NCBI RefSeq assembly: GCF_001270495.1
Contig: NZ_LGUR01000265.1
Coordinates: 62,001-126,000 of the forward strand
Direction of reading: 5' to 3'
From: Streptomyces viridochromogenes
GTDB lineage: Bacteria; Actinomycetota; Actinomycetes; Streptomycetales; Streptomycetaceae
DNA length: 64,000 bases
The position numbers and the translations under genes were made by a program. The notes under the pieces were generated by a model that worked only from the letters and a program-made list of their open reading frames with translations, ran no database searches and was not told the origin of the DNA. Below, piece by piece: positions 27,359-36,230 of the stretch. Numbering within the stretch: the first letter of the stretch is position 1; the number at the start of each line of letters is the position of its first letter.

Positions 27359-28231
27359 ATGGCACAGGCATGGAGATGCTCGGGGCTGCGGTGGTCGGCG
27401 GACGGCCCTGAGCTGGCATGGGACGGCGGTCGGCGCTCCGCGCTGACCTGGGGGAAGCGGGTCGCCTTCGGGGTCGCGGAAAGGGGAGTGCGGACATGCG
27501 TGGGAGCTCGGGGGCATGCGTGTCCGGTGCGGGCGATCGTGCCGGGGCGCAGTACGGGGGCACGCTGCGAGGAGTGCGCACGGCTGGACCGGGCGCACTC
27601 GGTGGCCGCGGACACGATCGCGGACGACCCTCGTCCCTACCACGTATATCTGGCCTGGTTCGGCCCCGGCATGACCAAGGTCGGCATCACCGCCCTTGAG
27701 CGCGGCTCGGCCCGGTTGCTGGAGCAGGGGGCGGTCTGCTTCAGCTGGCTGGGTGTCGGCCCACTGATGGCGGCGCGGCGTACGGAGGAACTGCTGCGGG
27801 CCGCACTGCGGGTGCCGGACCGCATTCCGTACGGCGCCAAGCGGGCGGTGCGGTCCGCGCTGCCGGCGTCGGCGGCGGAGCGGGCGGCCGAGGTGGAGGA
27901 CTTGCACGCCCGGGCCGTGGCCCTCCCCGCCTGGCCGGAGTCACTCGACCGTGAGCCCTGCCAACCGGTCGATCACGCCGGGGCGTTCGGGCTCGCGGGT
28001 CTGCCTCCCGCTGTCGGGGAGGTGACCGAGCTTGTCGCGGGCGGGGCGGTGAGCGGGCGGTTGGTGGCGGCTGCGGGGCCGGATCTGCATGTGGAGACGG
28101 GCGGTGGGGTGGTTGTCGTCGATACGCGGCTGATGCGGGGGTGGGAGCTGGTTCCGGCCGTCGGCGACGAACTCTCCTTGCCTGTGAGGGCGTTCAGGCA
28201 GGACGTGAGTGTGCAGGACGGGTTGTTCTGA
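27359..28231 (+). CDS. DUF2797 family protein
   Basis: 290 residues. Features: an N-terminal beta-rich part (GLRWSADGPELAWDGGRR), a Cys cluster (RTCVGARGHACPVRAIV and GARCEECARLD) likely binding a metal, and the GIY-YIG-like core YHVYLAWFGPGMTKVGIT followed by ERGSARLLEQGAVCF. The family is uncharacterised; the GIY-YIG resemblance hints at nucleic-acid action. It is monocistronic. Confidence 0.85.
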   Translation: MAQAWRCSGLRWSADGPELAWDGGRRSALTWGKRVAFGVAERGVRTCVGARGHACPVRAIVPGRSTGARCEECARLDRAHSVAADTIADDPRPYHVYLAWFGPGMTKVGITALERGSARLLEQGAVCFSWLGVGPLMAARRTEELLRAALRVPDRIPYGAKRAVRSALPASAAERAAEVEDLHARAVALPAWPESLDREPCQPVDHAGAFGLAGLPPAVGEVTELVAGGAVSGRLVAAAGPDLHVETGGGVVVVDTRLMRGWELVPAVGDELSLPVRAFRQDVSVQDGLF

Positions 28232-29293
28232 CCGGCGTCCGCAGGTGACTGCCGTGCCCCACGGGTAGGTGATGCGGTACTGCGCGTTGCGGCCGCAGCG
28301 GTAGGAGTTCCCAGGAGCAGCTGGCCTCGTGCCGAGCGTCCACTGACCGCGCAGACCTTCGGGCTCGGCGACGGACCGGCCATGACCGCAACCGCAGTCA
28401 CCAACCGGGGCACCACCCGAGAGCGCCGCTCGATGATCACCCGGGACGTCAAGGCCCGGTACTGGGGCCCGCACTCGTCGACATGCCGCATGTGATGCTC
28501 AGGCTCGACCGCGTCCTCGGCTTCTGCACCGTAAACGGAAGTGAGCGCCCGAGGCCCCGGTTCGGCGACTCAGCCAGCGAGGACCCGCAGACCACCGCAC
28601 AGACCCTCGCCCTGCTCACGCAGGCCGAAGCCGCGTTGACCGACACCAAAGGCCGCATGCCGCACCGCCTGGCCGAAGAATGACGACGAGGGAAGTTCAC
28701 GTCTGCCATTCGGACCCTATATGAGGTCATCCGGACACGGGTCAGGTGACGCCCCAGCATGGGCGGAACTCTCGTGCAGCCGAAGAGCTCTCGTTGTCAA
28801 CTAGTCGTCGCCTAACGCCGGTAAGGAAACAAAGCGCACCGGCTCACTCTCCGTATCCCATTCCAACGACGACAAGTCAATCTCAATCGTCGTGAGCGAG
28901 GAAGCGAACAGAAAGAAGGTCCTCTCTGCGGTCGCCTCCTCCTGACGGGACGCACGGGCTCCGTTGCCGACAAGGCGGCGGAGCCCGTTCCGGTACCGGC
29001 GCGGTCTGGCGCGGCCGAGGAGTACGGGTGTGCGCACTGGTACGAGCGCTACTCGCTGCACATCGCGAGGGTCGAGCACAGCAGTGGGTTCGAGCGGGAG
29101 GGCGCACCGGACCGCCTGGCCCGGTGAGGCACGGCCCTCGCCGCCGGGTCCTTCACCTGTGCTGTGAGACCAGGTGAAGGAGTGTCGTCTGGGGCGAACT
29201 CGACATCCCGAGGTGCCATCGGTGCGTAGCGTGCTGAGCCGCCTCAGAAGGTGCCGTGCGGGTACCTTGGCCGCACGGCGAAGGGAGACGTGG
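28232..29293. other. Gene-poor stretch with possible gene remnants
   Basis: No confident gene in about 1060 bases. Short coding-like pieces occur: a 37-residue frame from ATG 28381 (TTRERRSMITRDVKARYWG), a 66-residue frame 28483-28683 (LDRVLGFCTVNG), a frame ending at 29127 with HWYERYSLHIARVEHSSGF, and a minus-strand piece ending at 28801 with TTIEIDLSSLEWDTESEPV. None has a good start, RBS and length together. This looks like a decayed insertion or accessory segment just before a toxin-antitoxin pair. Confidence 0.5.
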
Positions 29294-29641
29294 ATGGCAG
29301 GCGAGTGGCAGAACGCGGTGGCCGAGGCCCGGGAAGCCACCGGGTTCACGGGTCATGTCGTCCAGCGCACCGTCGACGGCATCGGAGCGGCCCTGCGCCT
29401 CGATCACCGCGCCGCCTTCTACGGCGAGCTGGGCGCTCTGGCGGACTCCGGCGGTTTCGAGGCGTTCCTCAACCACTGGTGGACGCAGGCACTCGCCGAC
29501 GCCGCCCCCGATGAGGAGGTGCGCGAGCAGGCGATCGACTTCGCCGACGTGGCCGTGTCTCTGTTCGCGCGAGCGGCCGGCGGGCCGACGTCCACCCAGT
29601 CGGAGATCGACGCCATCGTCACCGGAGCCGAGGCCCGTTGA
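29294..29641 (+). CDS. Putative antitoxin of a type II pair
   Basis: 115 residues from ATG 29294 with a GGGAG box. It is acidic and helical (MAGEWQNAVAEAREATGFTG, then EQAIDFADVAVSLFARAAGG). I do not see a classic DNA-binding motif. I call it antitoxin because its stop overlaps the start of a RelE/ParE-like gene (TTGA), the normal arrangement for such pairs. Confidence 0.6.
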   Translation: MAGEWQNAVAEAREATGFTGHVVQRTVDGIGAALRLDHRAAFYGELGALADSGGFEAFLNHWWTQALADAAPDEEVREQAIDFADVAVSLFARAAGGPTSTQSEIDAIVTGAEAR

Positions 29642-29892
29642 GCTACACGATCATTTGGGAACGGGCGGCATCCGAAGGTCTCAAACGGCTCCGGGCCCGC
29701 GATGGCGACGCGGTGAAACCTCTCGTCAAGGCGATCAACTCCCTCGCTCTCAACCCCGAACCCAACACGAGTAACAAGCTCGGTACCACCAACCTGAGGC
29801 GGCTGCGGGTCGGCGTCCATCGAGCAACGTACGAGATCGAGGGCGGAACCGTAGCCAACAAGATCCTCATGGTCGGCAGTACGGCGGTCTGA
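29638..29892 (+). CDS. RelE/ParE-type toxin-like protein
   Basis: 84 residues, starting at TTG 29638, which overlaps the upstream stop codon as TTGA. The sequence fits the RelE/ParE fold: YTIIWERAASEGLKRLRARD, LVKAINSLALNP, NLRRLRVGVHRATYEIE and a final strand NKILMVGSTAV. RelE members cleave ribosome-bound mRNA; ParE members poison gyrase. The Arg pair in RRLRVGVHRATYEIE matches the usual core. Confidence 0.8.
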   Translation: MSYTIIWERAASEGLKRLRARDGDAVKPLVKAINSLALNPEPNTSNKLGTTNLRRLRVGVHRATYEIEGGTVANKILMVGSTAV

Positions 29893-30034
29893 CGGCGAGG
29901 GCCGAAGGGGCATGCCGTATGGCCATGCCGTATCCGGACACCCAGGCGTTTCCTGAGAGCCTCCTGTGTGTTTCTCAGGAAAATCACAGCTTTCAGAAAG
30001 CGTGTTCTCAGAGGACCCCGACATCGTGTCCGCT

Positions 30035-30775
30035 ATGACCACGACCTCGCCCCAGGGGCGCACCGAACTGCTGAGGCCGGACGGGAGCCCCGTCCGAGTG
30101 CTTGTGGTGGACGACGAGCTGTCGATCACCGAACTTCTGTCCATGGCCCTTCGCTATGAGGGCTGGCAGATCCGGAGTGCCGGTGACGGTACCGGCGCGG
30201 TGCAGACCGCGCGTGAGTTCCGGCCCGACGCCGTCGTCCTGGACATGATGCTGCCGGACATGGACGGGCTGACCGTGCTGGGGCGGCTGCGGCGGGATCT
30301 GCCGGACGTGCCCGTGCTGTTCCTGACGGCCAAGGACGCCGTCGAGGACCGGATCGCCGGGCTCACCGCGGGCGGGGACGACTACGTCACCAAGCCGTTC
30401 AGCCTGGAGGAGGTCGTGGCCCGGCTGCGCGGGCTCATCCGGCGTTCCGGTGCCGCCGACCGGCGGTCCGACTCCGTGCTGGTCGTGGGGGACCTCACCC
30501 TCGACGAGGACAGCCACGAGGTGTCGCGGGCCGGGGAGAACATCCACCTCACCGCCACGGAGTTCGAGCTGCTGCGGTTCCTCATGCGTAATCCGCGGCG
30601 CGTGCTCAGCAAGGCCCAGATACTCGACCGCGTGTGGTCGTACGACTTCGGCGGGCAGGCCAATGTGGTGGAGCTCTACATCTCCTACCTGCGGCGGAAG
30701 ATCGACGCCGGTCGCGAGCCGATGATCCACACCCGGCGTGGTGCCGGTTACTTGATCAAGCCCGCCGCGTCATGA
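30035..30775 (+). CDS. OmpR/PhoB-family response regulator
   Basis: 246 residues from ATG 30035 (MTTTSPQGRTELLRPDG). The receiver domain (about 20-135) has the acidic pair in LVVDDE, the phospho-acceptor Asp in AVVLDMMLPDMDG, the Thr in LFLTAKD and the Lys in DYVTKPF. The winged-helix DNA-binding domain (about 150-240) has LTATEFELLRFLMRNPRRV and VVELYISYLRRKID, ending HTRRGAGYLI. It overlaps the kinase gene by ATGA. The pair heads an operon with two glycosyltransferases. Confidence 0.96.
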   Translation: MTTTSPQGRTELLRPDGSPVRVLVVDDELSITELLSMALRYEGWQIRSAGDGTGAVQTAREFRPDAVVLDMMLPDMDGLTVLGRLRRDLPDVPVLFLTAKDAVEDRIAGLTAGGDDYVTKPFSLEEVVARLRGLIRRSGAADRRSDSVLVVGDLTLDEDSHEVSRAGENIHLTATEFELLRFLMRNPRRVLSKAQILDRVWSYDFGGQANVVELYISYLRRKIDAGREPMIHTRRGAGYLIKPAAS

Positions 30776-32454
30776 GCGGGCGACGACGACCGCGTACGCA
30801 GAAGAGACGCGCGGGTCAGCCGCGCACCCTGCGGGCGCGGCTCGTCGTCGCGTCCCTGGTGCTGATCGCCGTGGTGTGTGCGGTGATCGGTACGGTGACG
30901 ACGCTCGCGCTGCGTTCGCACCTGTACGAGCAGCTGGGGACCCAGCTCAGCGAGATCGGCGATCGGGCCGTCGGCAAGCCTCCCGGCGGCGACCCCGACA
31001 AGAACGACCCCGACAAGAACGACGCTGACAAGAACGACGCTGACAAGAACGACGGCAACACGAGCGACACTGCCGGCAACGCTGTCCAGACCTTCAGCCT
31101 CGGCGAGTTCGCCAAGCGCGCGGGCGGCCCGGGGTCGTCCGGTACGGTCATCGCCCTGGTCCGGAACGGTGTCATCACCGAGGCCAAGGTCAGCCAGAAC
31201 ACGAACGACAGCACCGCCGCCGACCCCTTCGGGATGAAGGCCGTCGATCTCACCGAAGCCCAGGAAGCGGCGCTCAACAAGGTCGCCCAGGACGACAAGC
31301 AGCACACCGTCGAACTGGGCAGCCTCGGCGAATACCGCGTCCAGTACCGGACCAGCCCCGACGGCACCCGCAGCTACTACGTCGCCATCCCCACCAAGGA
31401 CGTCAGCAGCAACCTCAACACCCTGATGCTCATCGAGGCCAGCGTCACCGCCGCCGCCCTGGTAGCCGCCGGTATCGCCGGCACCGTCATCGTCGGCGTG
31501 GCCACCCGCCCCCTCCGCCGGGTCGCCGCCACGGCGACCCGCGTCTCCGAACTCCCCCTCCACACCGGCGAGGTCAACCTCAGCGAACGCGTCCCCGAGT
31601 CCGAGACCGACCCGCACACCGAGGTCGGCCAGGTCGGTGCGGCGCTGAATCGGATGCTGGACCATGTCCACGGCGCTCTCCACTCCCGCCAGCAGAGCGA
31701 GATGCGCGTCCGGCAGTTCGTGGCCGACGCCAGCCATGAGCTGCGCACGCCCCTCGCCTCCATCCGCGGGTACGCCGAGCTGACCAGACGAGGCAGAGAG
31801 GACGTCGGGCCCGACACCCGGCACGCGCTCGGCCGTATCGAGTCCGAGGCCGGGCGTATGACCCTGCTCGTCGAGGATCTGCTGCTGCTCGCCCGGCTGG
31901 ATGCCGGACGGCCGCTTCAGTTCGAGCAGACCGATCTCATCCCGCTCGTCGTCGACACCATCAGCGACGCCCGCGCCGCGGGCATGGACCACAACTGGCG
32001 GCTCGACCTGCCCGACGAGCCCGCGCTCGTGTCGGCGGACGCGGCCCGGCTGCAACAGGTCCTCGTCAACCTGCTCGGCAACGCCCGCAACCACACCCCG
32101 CCCGGTACGACCGTCACAGCCCGTGTTCAGCGGCGGGGCCCCTGGATGTGCGTGGACGTGGAGGACAACGGGCAGGGCATCCCGCCCGAACTGCTTCCGC
32201 ACGTCTTCGAACGGTTCGCGCGGGGTGACTCCTCGCGCTCCCGTGCCTCCGGCTCGACCGGCCTCGGCCTGGCCATCGTGCAGGCCGTGGCGACCGCGCA
32301 CGGCGGCGCCGTGACCGTCGACAGCGTGCCCGGACGGACCGTGTTCACCGTGCATCTGCCGGCGCTGCCCGCGCAGCCGAGCCCCGAAATGAGCTGGCAA
32401 CAGCACTCACAGGCACAGCACAGCGTCACCACATGGGCGGAACAGGGCGCCTGA
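30772..32454 (+). CDS. Membrane sensor histidine kinase
   Basis: 560 residues from ATG 30772. Transmembrane segments at about 26-48 and 217-240 flank an extracytoplasmic domain. That domain begins with four DPDKN/DADKN repeats (about residues 74-93). A HAMP domain follows (TRPLRRVAATATRVSELP). The HisKA has ASHELRTPLASIRGYAELT with the phospho-His; the HATPase has VLVNLLGNARNHTPPG (N box), VEDNGQGIPPE (G1) and STGLGLAIVQAVA (G2). All catalytic motifs are intact. The Gln/His-rich tail is not conserved in the family. Confidence 0.95.
   Translation: MSGRRRPRTQKRRAGQPRTLRARLVVASLVLIAVVCAVIGTVTTLALRSHLYEQLGTQLSEIGDRAVGKPPGGDPDKNDPDKNDADKNDADKNDGNTSDTAGNAVQTFSLGEFAKRAGGPGSSGTVIALVRNGVITEAKVSQNTNDSTAADPFGMKAVDLTEAQEAALNKVAQDDKQHTVELGSLGEYRVQYRTSPDGTRSYYVAIPTKDVSSNLNTLMLIEASVTAAALVAAGIAGTVIVGVATRPLRRVAATATRVSELPLHTGEVNLSERVPESETDPHTEVGQVGAALNRMLDHVHGALHSRQQSEMRVRQFVADASHELRTPLASIRGYAELTRRGREDVGPDTRHALGRIESEAGRMTLLVEDLLLLARLDAGRPLQFEQTDLIPLVVDTISDARAAGMDHNWRLDLPDEPALVSADAARLQQVLVNLLGNARNHTPPGTTVTARVQRRGPWMCVDVEDNGQGIPPELLPHVFERFARGDSSRSRASGSTGLGLAIVQAVATAHGGAVTVDSVPGRTVFTVHLPALPAQPSPEMSWQQHSQAQHSVTTWAEQGA
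30991..31050. repeat. 15-base tandem repeats coding DxDKN
   Basis: Two identical 15-base units (30991-31005, 31006-31020) are followed by two more identical units of a variant (31021-31035, 31036-31050). They encode Asp-Pro-Asp-Lys-Asn and Asp-Ala-Asp-Lys-Asn in the sensor domain. Confidence 0.95.
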
Positions 32455-32468
32455 CAAAAGTCGGTGTC

Positions 32469-33932
32469 ATGCGAACCGACTCTTCTCCCGGCACCCTGCC
32501 GGCGCGGGAGCACCTCCCGGCCGGCGACGCCGGTACGCCTGTTCTGGACGTAGTGATCCCCGTCTACAACGAGGAGAAGGACCTCCAGCCGTGTGTACTG
32601 AGACTGCATGATCACCTCAAGCGCACGTTCCCGTACGCGTTCCGCATCACGATCGCGGACAACGCGTCGACCGACACCACCCCCCAGGTGTCGCGGCGGC
32701 TGGAGGCGGAACTCCCGGAGGTCACGTCCTTCCGGCTGGAGCAGAAGGGCCGCGGCCGGGCGCTGCGGACCGTCTGGTCCGCCTCGGACGCCCCCGTCCT
32801 CGCCTACATGGACGTGGACCTGTCCACCGACCTCAACGCCCTGCTCCCCCTGGTGGCGCCGCTGATCTCCGGTCACTCGGACCTGGCGATCGGCTCCCGG
32901 CTGGCCCGAAGCTCACGGGTGGTGCGCGGGCCCAAGCGGGAGTTCATCAGCCGGGCCTACAACCTCATCCTGCGCGGCTCGCTCCAGGCCCGCTTCTCGG
33001 ACGCCCAGTGCGGTTTCAAGGCCGTACGGCGGGATGTCGCGCAGGTCCTGCTGCCCCTCGTCGAGGACACCGGCTGGTTCTTCGACACGGAGATGCTGGT
33101 GCTCGCCGAGCGCGCGGGGCTGCGGATCCACGAGGTGCCGGTCGACTGGGTCGACGACCCGAACTCCACGGTCCACATCGTGAAGACGGCGACCGAGGAC
33201 CTCAAGGGCGTGTGGCGGGTCGGCAGGGCGCTCGCCACCGGTTCGCTCTCGCTGGACCGGCTCGCCCGTCCCTTCGGTGACGACCCGCGCGACCGCGAGA
33301 TCAAGGACGTACCCAAGGGGCTGGCCCGCCAGCTCGTCGGCTTCTGCGTCGTCGGCGCCCTGTCCACCCTCTTCTACCTCCTCCTCTACAGCGGCTTCCG
33401 CCTCTTCACCGGCTCTCAGATCGCCAACGCGCTCGCCCTGCTGGTCTCCGCGATCGCCAACACGGCGGCCAACCGGCGCCTCACCTTCGGAGTGCGCGGC
33501 CGCGGCGGCGCCGTACGGCACCAGGCGCAGGGCCTGGTCGTCTTCGGCATCGGCCTCGCCCTGACCAGCGGTTCGCTCGCCGCCCTGAACGCGGCCAGCA
33601 GCGACCCCGCGCACTCCACCGAACTCGCGGTCCTCGTCGCCGCCAACCTCGCGGCGACGGTGCTCCGCTTCCTGCTCTTCCGGGCGTGGGTGTTCCCGGA
33701 GCAACGCGACACCGACTCGATGGTGGTCACCTCGCACCACCCGTCCTCGCCCACGTACTCCACCCAGCAGCCCCCGCGGAACGACGGTCGGTTGCCGCGG
33801 CGCACGCCCCAGTACACGTACGACGCCGCCCAGTTCCGCGCCGGTGCAGCCGCGGACGGCACCTGGCGGGACGCCACCATGCAGCTGCAGCCGGTGCGCC
33901 CGCACGACACCGACTCGAAGGACTCCCGATGA
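32469..33932 (+). CDS. Bifunctional GT2 glycosyltransferase / GtrA protein
   Basis: 487 residues from ATG 32469 (MRTDSSPGTLPAREHLP); an in-frame ATG at 32433 is possible. About residues 25-260 are a family 2 glycosyltransferase of dolichol-phosphate-mannose-synthase type (VLDVVIPVYNEEKDL, ADNASTDTT, AYMDVDLSTDL). About residues 290-410 are a GtrA membrane domain (LARQLVGFCVVGALSTLFYLL). The protein probably makes and helps flip a polyprenyl-phosphate sugar for the downstream GT39 enzyme. It overlaps that gene by ATGA (33929-33932). Confidence 0.92.
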   Translation: MRTDSSPGTLPAREHLPAGDAGTPVLDVVIPVYNEEKDLQPCVLRLHDHLKRTFPYAFRITIADNASTDTTPQVSRRLEAELPEVTSFRLEQKGRGRALRTVWSASDAPVLAYMDVDLSTDLNALLPLVAPLISGHSDLAIGSRLARSSRVVRGPKREFISRAYNLILRGSLQARFSDAQCGFKAVRRDVAQVLLPLVEDTGWFFDTEMLVLAERAGLRIHEVPVDWVDDPNSTVHIVKTATEDLKGVWRVGRALATGSLSLDRLARPFGDDPRDREIKDVPKGLARQLVGFCVVGALSTLFYLLLYSGFRLFTGSQIANALALLVSAIANTAANRRLTFGVRGRGGAVRHQAQGLVVFGIGLALTSGSLAALNAASSDPAHSTELAVLVAANLAATVLRFLLFRAWVFPEQRDTDSMVVTSHHPSSPTYSTQQPPRNDGRLPRRTPQYTYDAAQFRAGAAADGTWRDATMQLQPVRPHDTDSKDSR

Positions 33933-36118
33933 CCGTCCACCACGACCAGACGACGACGCACCACGACAGAGGCACGAGCCCCGACACCTGGGGCCCACCC
34001 CCGGCACCCTCGCCCGCCGCACCGGCCCCCGACTCCGGCGAACCCAAGCAGCCTTTCGTACGGCGGCTGTGGCGCGGCCGCCCCGAGGATCCGCACTGGG
34101 CCCGCCCGGCCTTCCTCGGCCTCCTCATCGCCACCCTCGCCCTCTACCTCTACAACCTGAGCGCCTCCGGCTACGCCAACTCCTTCTACTCGGCGGCCGT
34201 TCAGGCCGGCAGCCAGTCCTGGAAGGCCTTCTTCTTCGGCTCGCTGGACGCGGCGAACGCCATCACCGTCGACAAGCCCCCGGCCTCCCTGTGGCCGATG
34301 GCCCTCTCGGTGCGCCTCTTCGGCCTCCACTCCTGGGCGATCCTCCTTCCCGAGGTCCTCATGGGCGTCGGCACGGTCGCCGTGGTCTACGCGGCCGTAC
34401 GCCGCCGGTTCAGCCCCGCGGCCGGTCTGATCGCGGGCGCGGTGCTCGCGCTCACCCCCGTCGCGGCGCTGATGTTCCGGTTCAACAACCCGGACGCGAT
34501 GCTGGCCCTGCTGATGGCCGTGGCCTGCTACTTCGTCATCCGCGCCCTGGAGGACGGCCGTACCAAGTGGCTGCTGTGGGCCGGTTCCGCGATCGGCTTC
34601 GCGTTCCTCGCCAAGACCCTCCAGGCCTTCCTGATCCTGCCGCCGCTCGCGATCGTGTACGCGGTCTGCGCGCCGGTGCCCGTGAAGAAGCGGATCGGCC
34701 AGCTGGCCGCGGGCCTCGCCGCGATCGTCGTCTCCGGCGGCTGGTGGGTCGCGATCGTCGAGCTGTGGCCGGCCTCCTCCCGCCCCTACATCGGCGGCTC
34801 GCAGAACAACTCCTTCCTGGAGCTGACCTTCGGTTACAACGGCCTCGGCCGGCTCAACGGCGAGGAGACCGGCAGCGTCGGCGGTGGCGGCGGCAACGGC
34901 GGCGGCGCCTGGGGCGAGACCGGCTGGGACCGCCTGTTCAGCTCCAGCATCGGCGGCCAGATCTCCTGGCTGATCCCGGCCGCGCTGATCCTGCTGGTCG
35001 CGGCCCTGGTGGCCACGCGCAAGGCGGGCCGTACGTCGGTGACGCGCGGTTCGTTCCTCGTCTGGGGCGGCGCGCTGATCACGACCATGCTGGTCTTCAG
35101 CTACATGCAGGGCATCTTCCACGAGTACTACACGGTGGCCCTCGCCCCCTACATCGCCCCGCTGATCGGCATGGGCGCGGCGCTGCTCTGGGAGAAGCGC
35201 GACAAGGCGTGGGCGTCGCTGAGCCTGGCGGCCGCGATGACGGCCACCGCGGTCTGGGGCTACGTCCTGCTCAACCGCTCCTCCGACTACCTGCCCTGGC
35301 TGCAGTGGCTGGTCCTGGTCGGCGGTCTGGCGGCCGCGCTGGGCCTGGTCTTCGCCGGCAGGCTCGGCCGTCAACTGGCCATGGGTGTCGTCGGCCTGGG
35401 CCTCACCGCCGCGCTGGCCGGCCCGTCCGCGTACACCCTCACCACGCTGAACGAGGGCCACACCGGCTCGATCGTCACGGCGGGTCCCGCCGTCTCGGGC
35501 GGTCGGGGCGGCCCCGGCGGTGGCGGCGGCCCCGGTGGTGGCGGCATGCCGGGCCAGCAGGGCCAGAACAACCAGCAGGGCGGCCAGAACCAGCGGAACG
35601 GCAACGGCTTCCCCGGTGGCGGCAACGGCGGCGGCATGCCCGGCCAGAGCCAGAACCAGAACCAGCAGGGTCAGCAGGGCGGCATGCCCGGCGGGGGCCA
35701 GATGGGCGAAAGCGGCGGAAGGGGCGGCGGTGGCGGCGTGGGCGGTCTGCTCAACGGCGCCAGCGTCAGCGACGAGGCCAAGGAACTGCTGGAGAAGAAC
35801 GCGGGGGACTACACCTGGGCGGCCGCGGCCATCGGCGCGCAGAACGCCGCGAGCTACCAGCTCTCCACCGGCGACCCGGTGATGGCGATCGGCGGCTTCA
35901 ACGGCACCGACCCGTCCCCGACACTGGCCGAGTTCAAGAAGTACGTGGCGGAAGGCAAGATCCACTACTTCATCTCCAGCGGTTCCGGTGGCGGCGGCAT
36001 GGGCGGCAGCAGCAGCGGCACGTCCTCGCAGATCAGCGAGTGGGTCGAGGCCAACTTCAAGAAGGTGACGGTCGGTTCGGCGACCTTCTACGACCTGACG
36101 CAGGAGGCGAGCAGCTGA
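33929..36118 (+). CDS. GT39/ArnT-like membrane glycosyltransferase, YkcB-like
   Basis: 729 residues. About a dozen membrane segments start at residue 68. The GT39 acidic motif appears as SLDAANAITVDKPPASLWPM. Low-complexity Gly loops occur near residue 315 (GSVGGGGGNGGGAWGET) and at about 515-610 (Gly/Gln/Asn-rich with PGQ and GGGMPG). A C-terminal YkcA/B-type domain follows (LLEKNAGDYTWAAAAIGAQN, GGFNGTDPSPTLAEFKKYV). In Bacillus, ykcB and ykcC pair GT39 with GT2, matching this operon. It probably transfers a sugar from a lipid carrier to a surface acceptor. Confidence 0.9.
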   Translation: MTVHHDQTTTHHDRGTSPDTWGPPPAPSPAAPAPDSGEPKQPFVRRLWRGRPEDPHWARPAFLGLLIATLALYLYNLSASGYANSFYSAAVQAGSQSWKAFFFGSLDAANAITVDKPPASLWPMALSVRLFGLHSWAILLPEVLMGVGTVAVVYAAVRRRFSPAAGLIAGAVLALTPVAALMFRFNNPDAMLALLMAVACYFVIRALEDGRTKWLLWAGSAIGFAFLAKTLQAFLILPPLAIVYAVCAPVPVKKRIGQLAAGLAAIVVSGGWWVAIVELWPASSRPYIGGSQNNSFLELTFGYNGLGRLNGEETGSVGGGGGNGGGAWGETGWDRLFSSSIGGQISWLIPAALILLVAALVATRKAGRTSVTRGSFLVWGGALITTMLVFSYMQGIFHEYYTVALAPYIAPLIGMGAALLWEKRDKAWASLSLAAAMTATAVWGYVLLNRSSDYLPWLQWLVLVGGLAAALGLVFAGRLGRQLAMGVVGLGLTAALAGPSAYTLTTLNEGHTGSIVTAGPAVSGGRGGPGGGGGPGGGGMPGQQGQNNQQGGQNQRNGNGFPGGGNGGGMPGQSQNQNQQGQQGGMPGGGQMGESGGRGGGGGVGGLLNGASVSDEAKELLEKNAGDYTWAAAAIGAQNAASYQLSTGDPVMAIGGFNGTDPSPTLAEFKKYVAEGKIHYFISSGSGGGGMGGSSSGTSSQISEWVEANFKKVTVGSATFYDLTQEASS

Positions 36119-36149
36119 CGTAGCCGGCGAAAGACGTAGCCGGAGAGAC

Positions 36150-36179
36150 AGGGCGGTGGCCGTATGTGGCCGCCGCCCT
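36150..36179 (+). terminator. Terminator of the two-component/glycosyltransferase operon
   Basis: A 12-base stem with one G-T pair (36150-36161 with 36168-36179) follows the GT39 stop by 31 bases. Confidence 0.75.
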
Positions 36180-36196
36180 TTCCCGTAACTCCGTTG

Positions 36197-36229
36197 TACA
36201 GCGTATGGGGGATGTTCTACGGTGTATGG
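36197..36229. promoter_or_regulatory. Two 12-base direct repeats, 21 bases apart, before an exporter
   Basis: TACAGCGTATGG (36197-36208) and TACGGTGTATGG (36218-36229) differ at two positions and end just before the exporter start codon at 36231. The two-turn spacing suggests a tandem operator, possibly for the TetR protein encoded downstream. Confidence 0.5.
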
Positions 36230-36230
36230 C

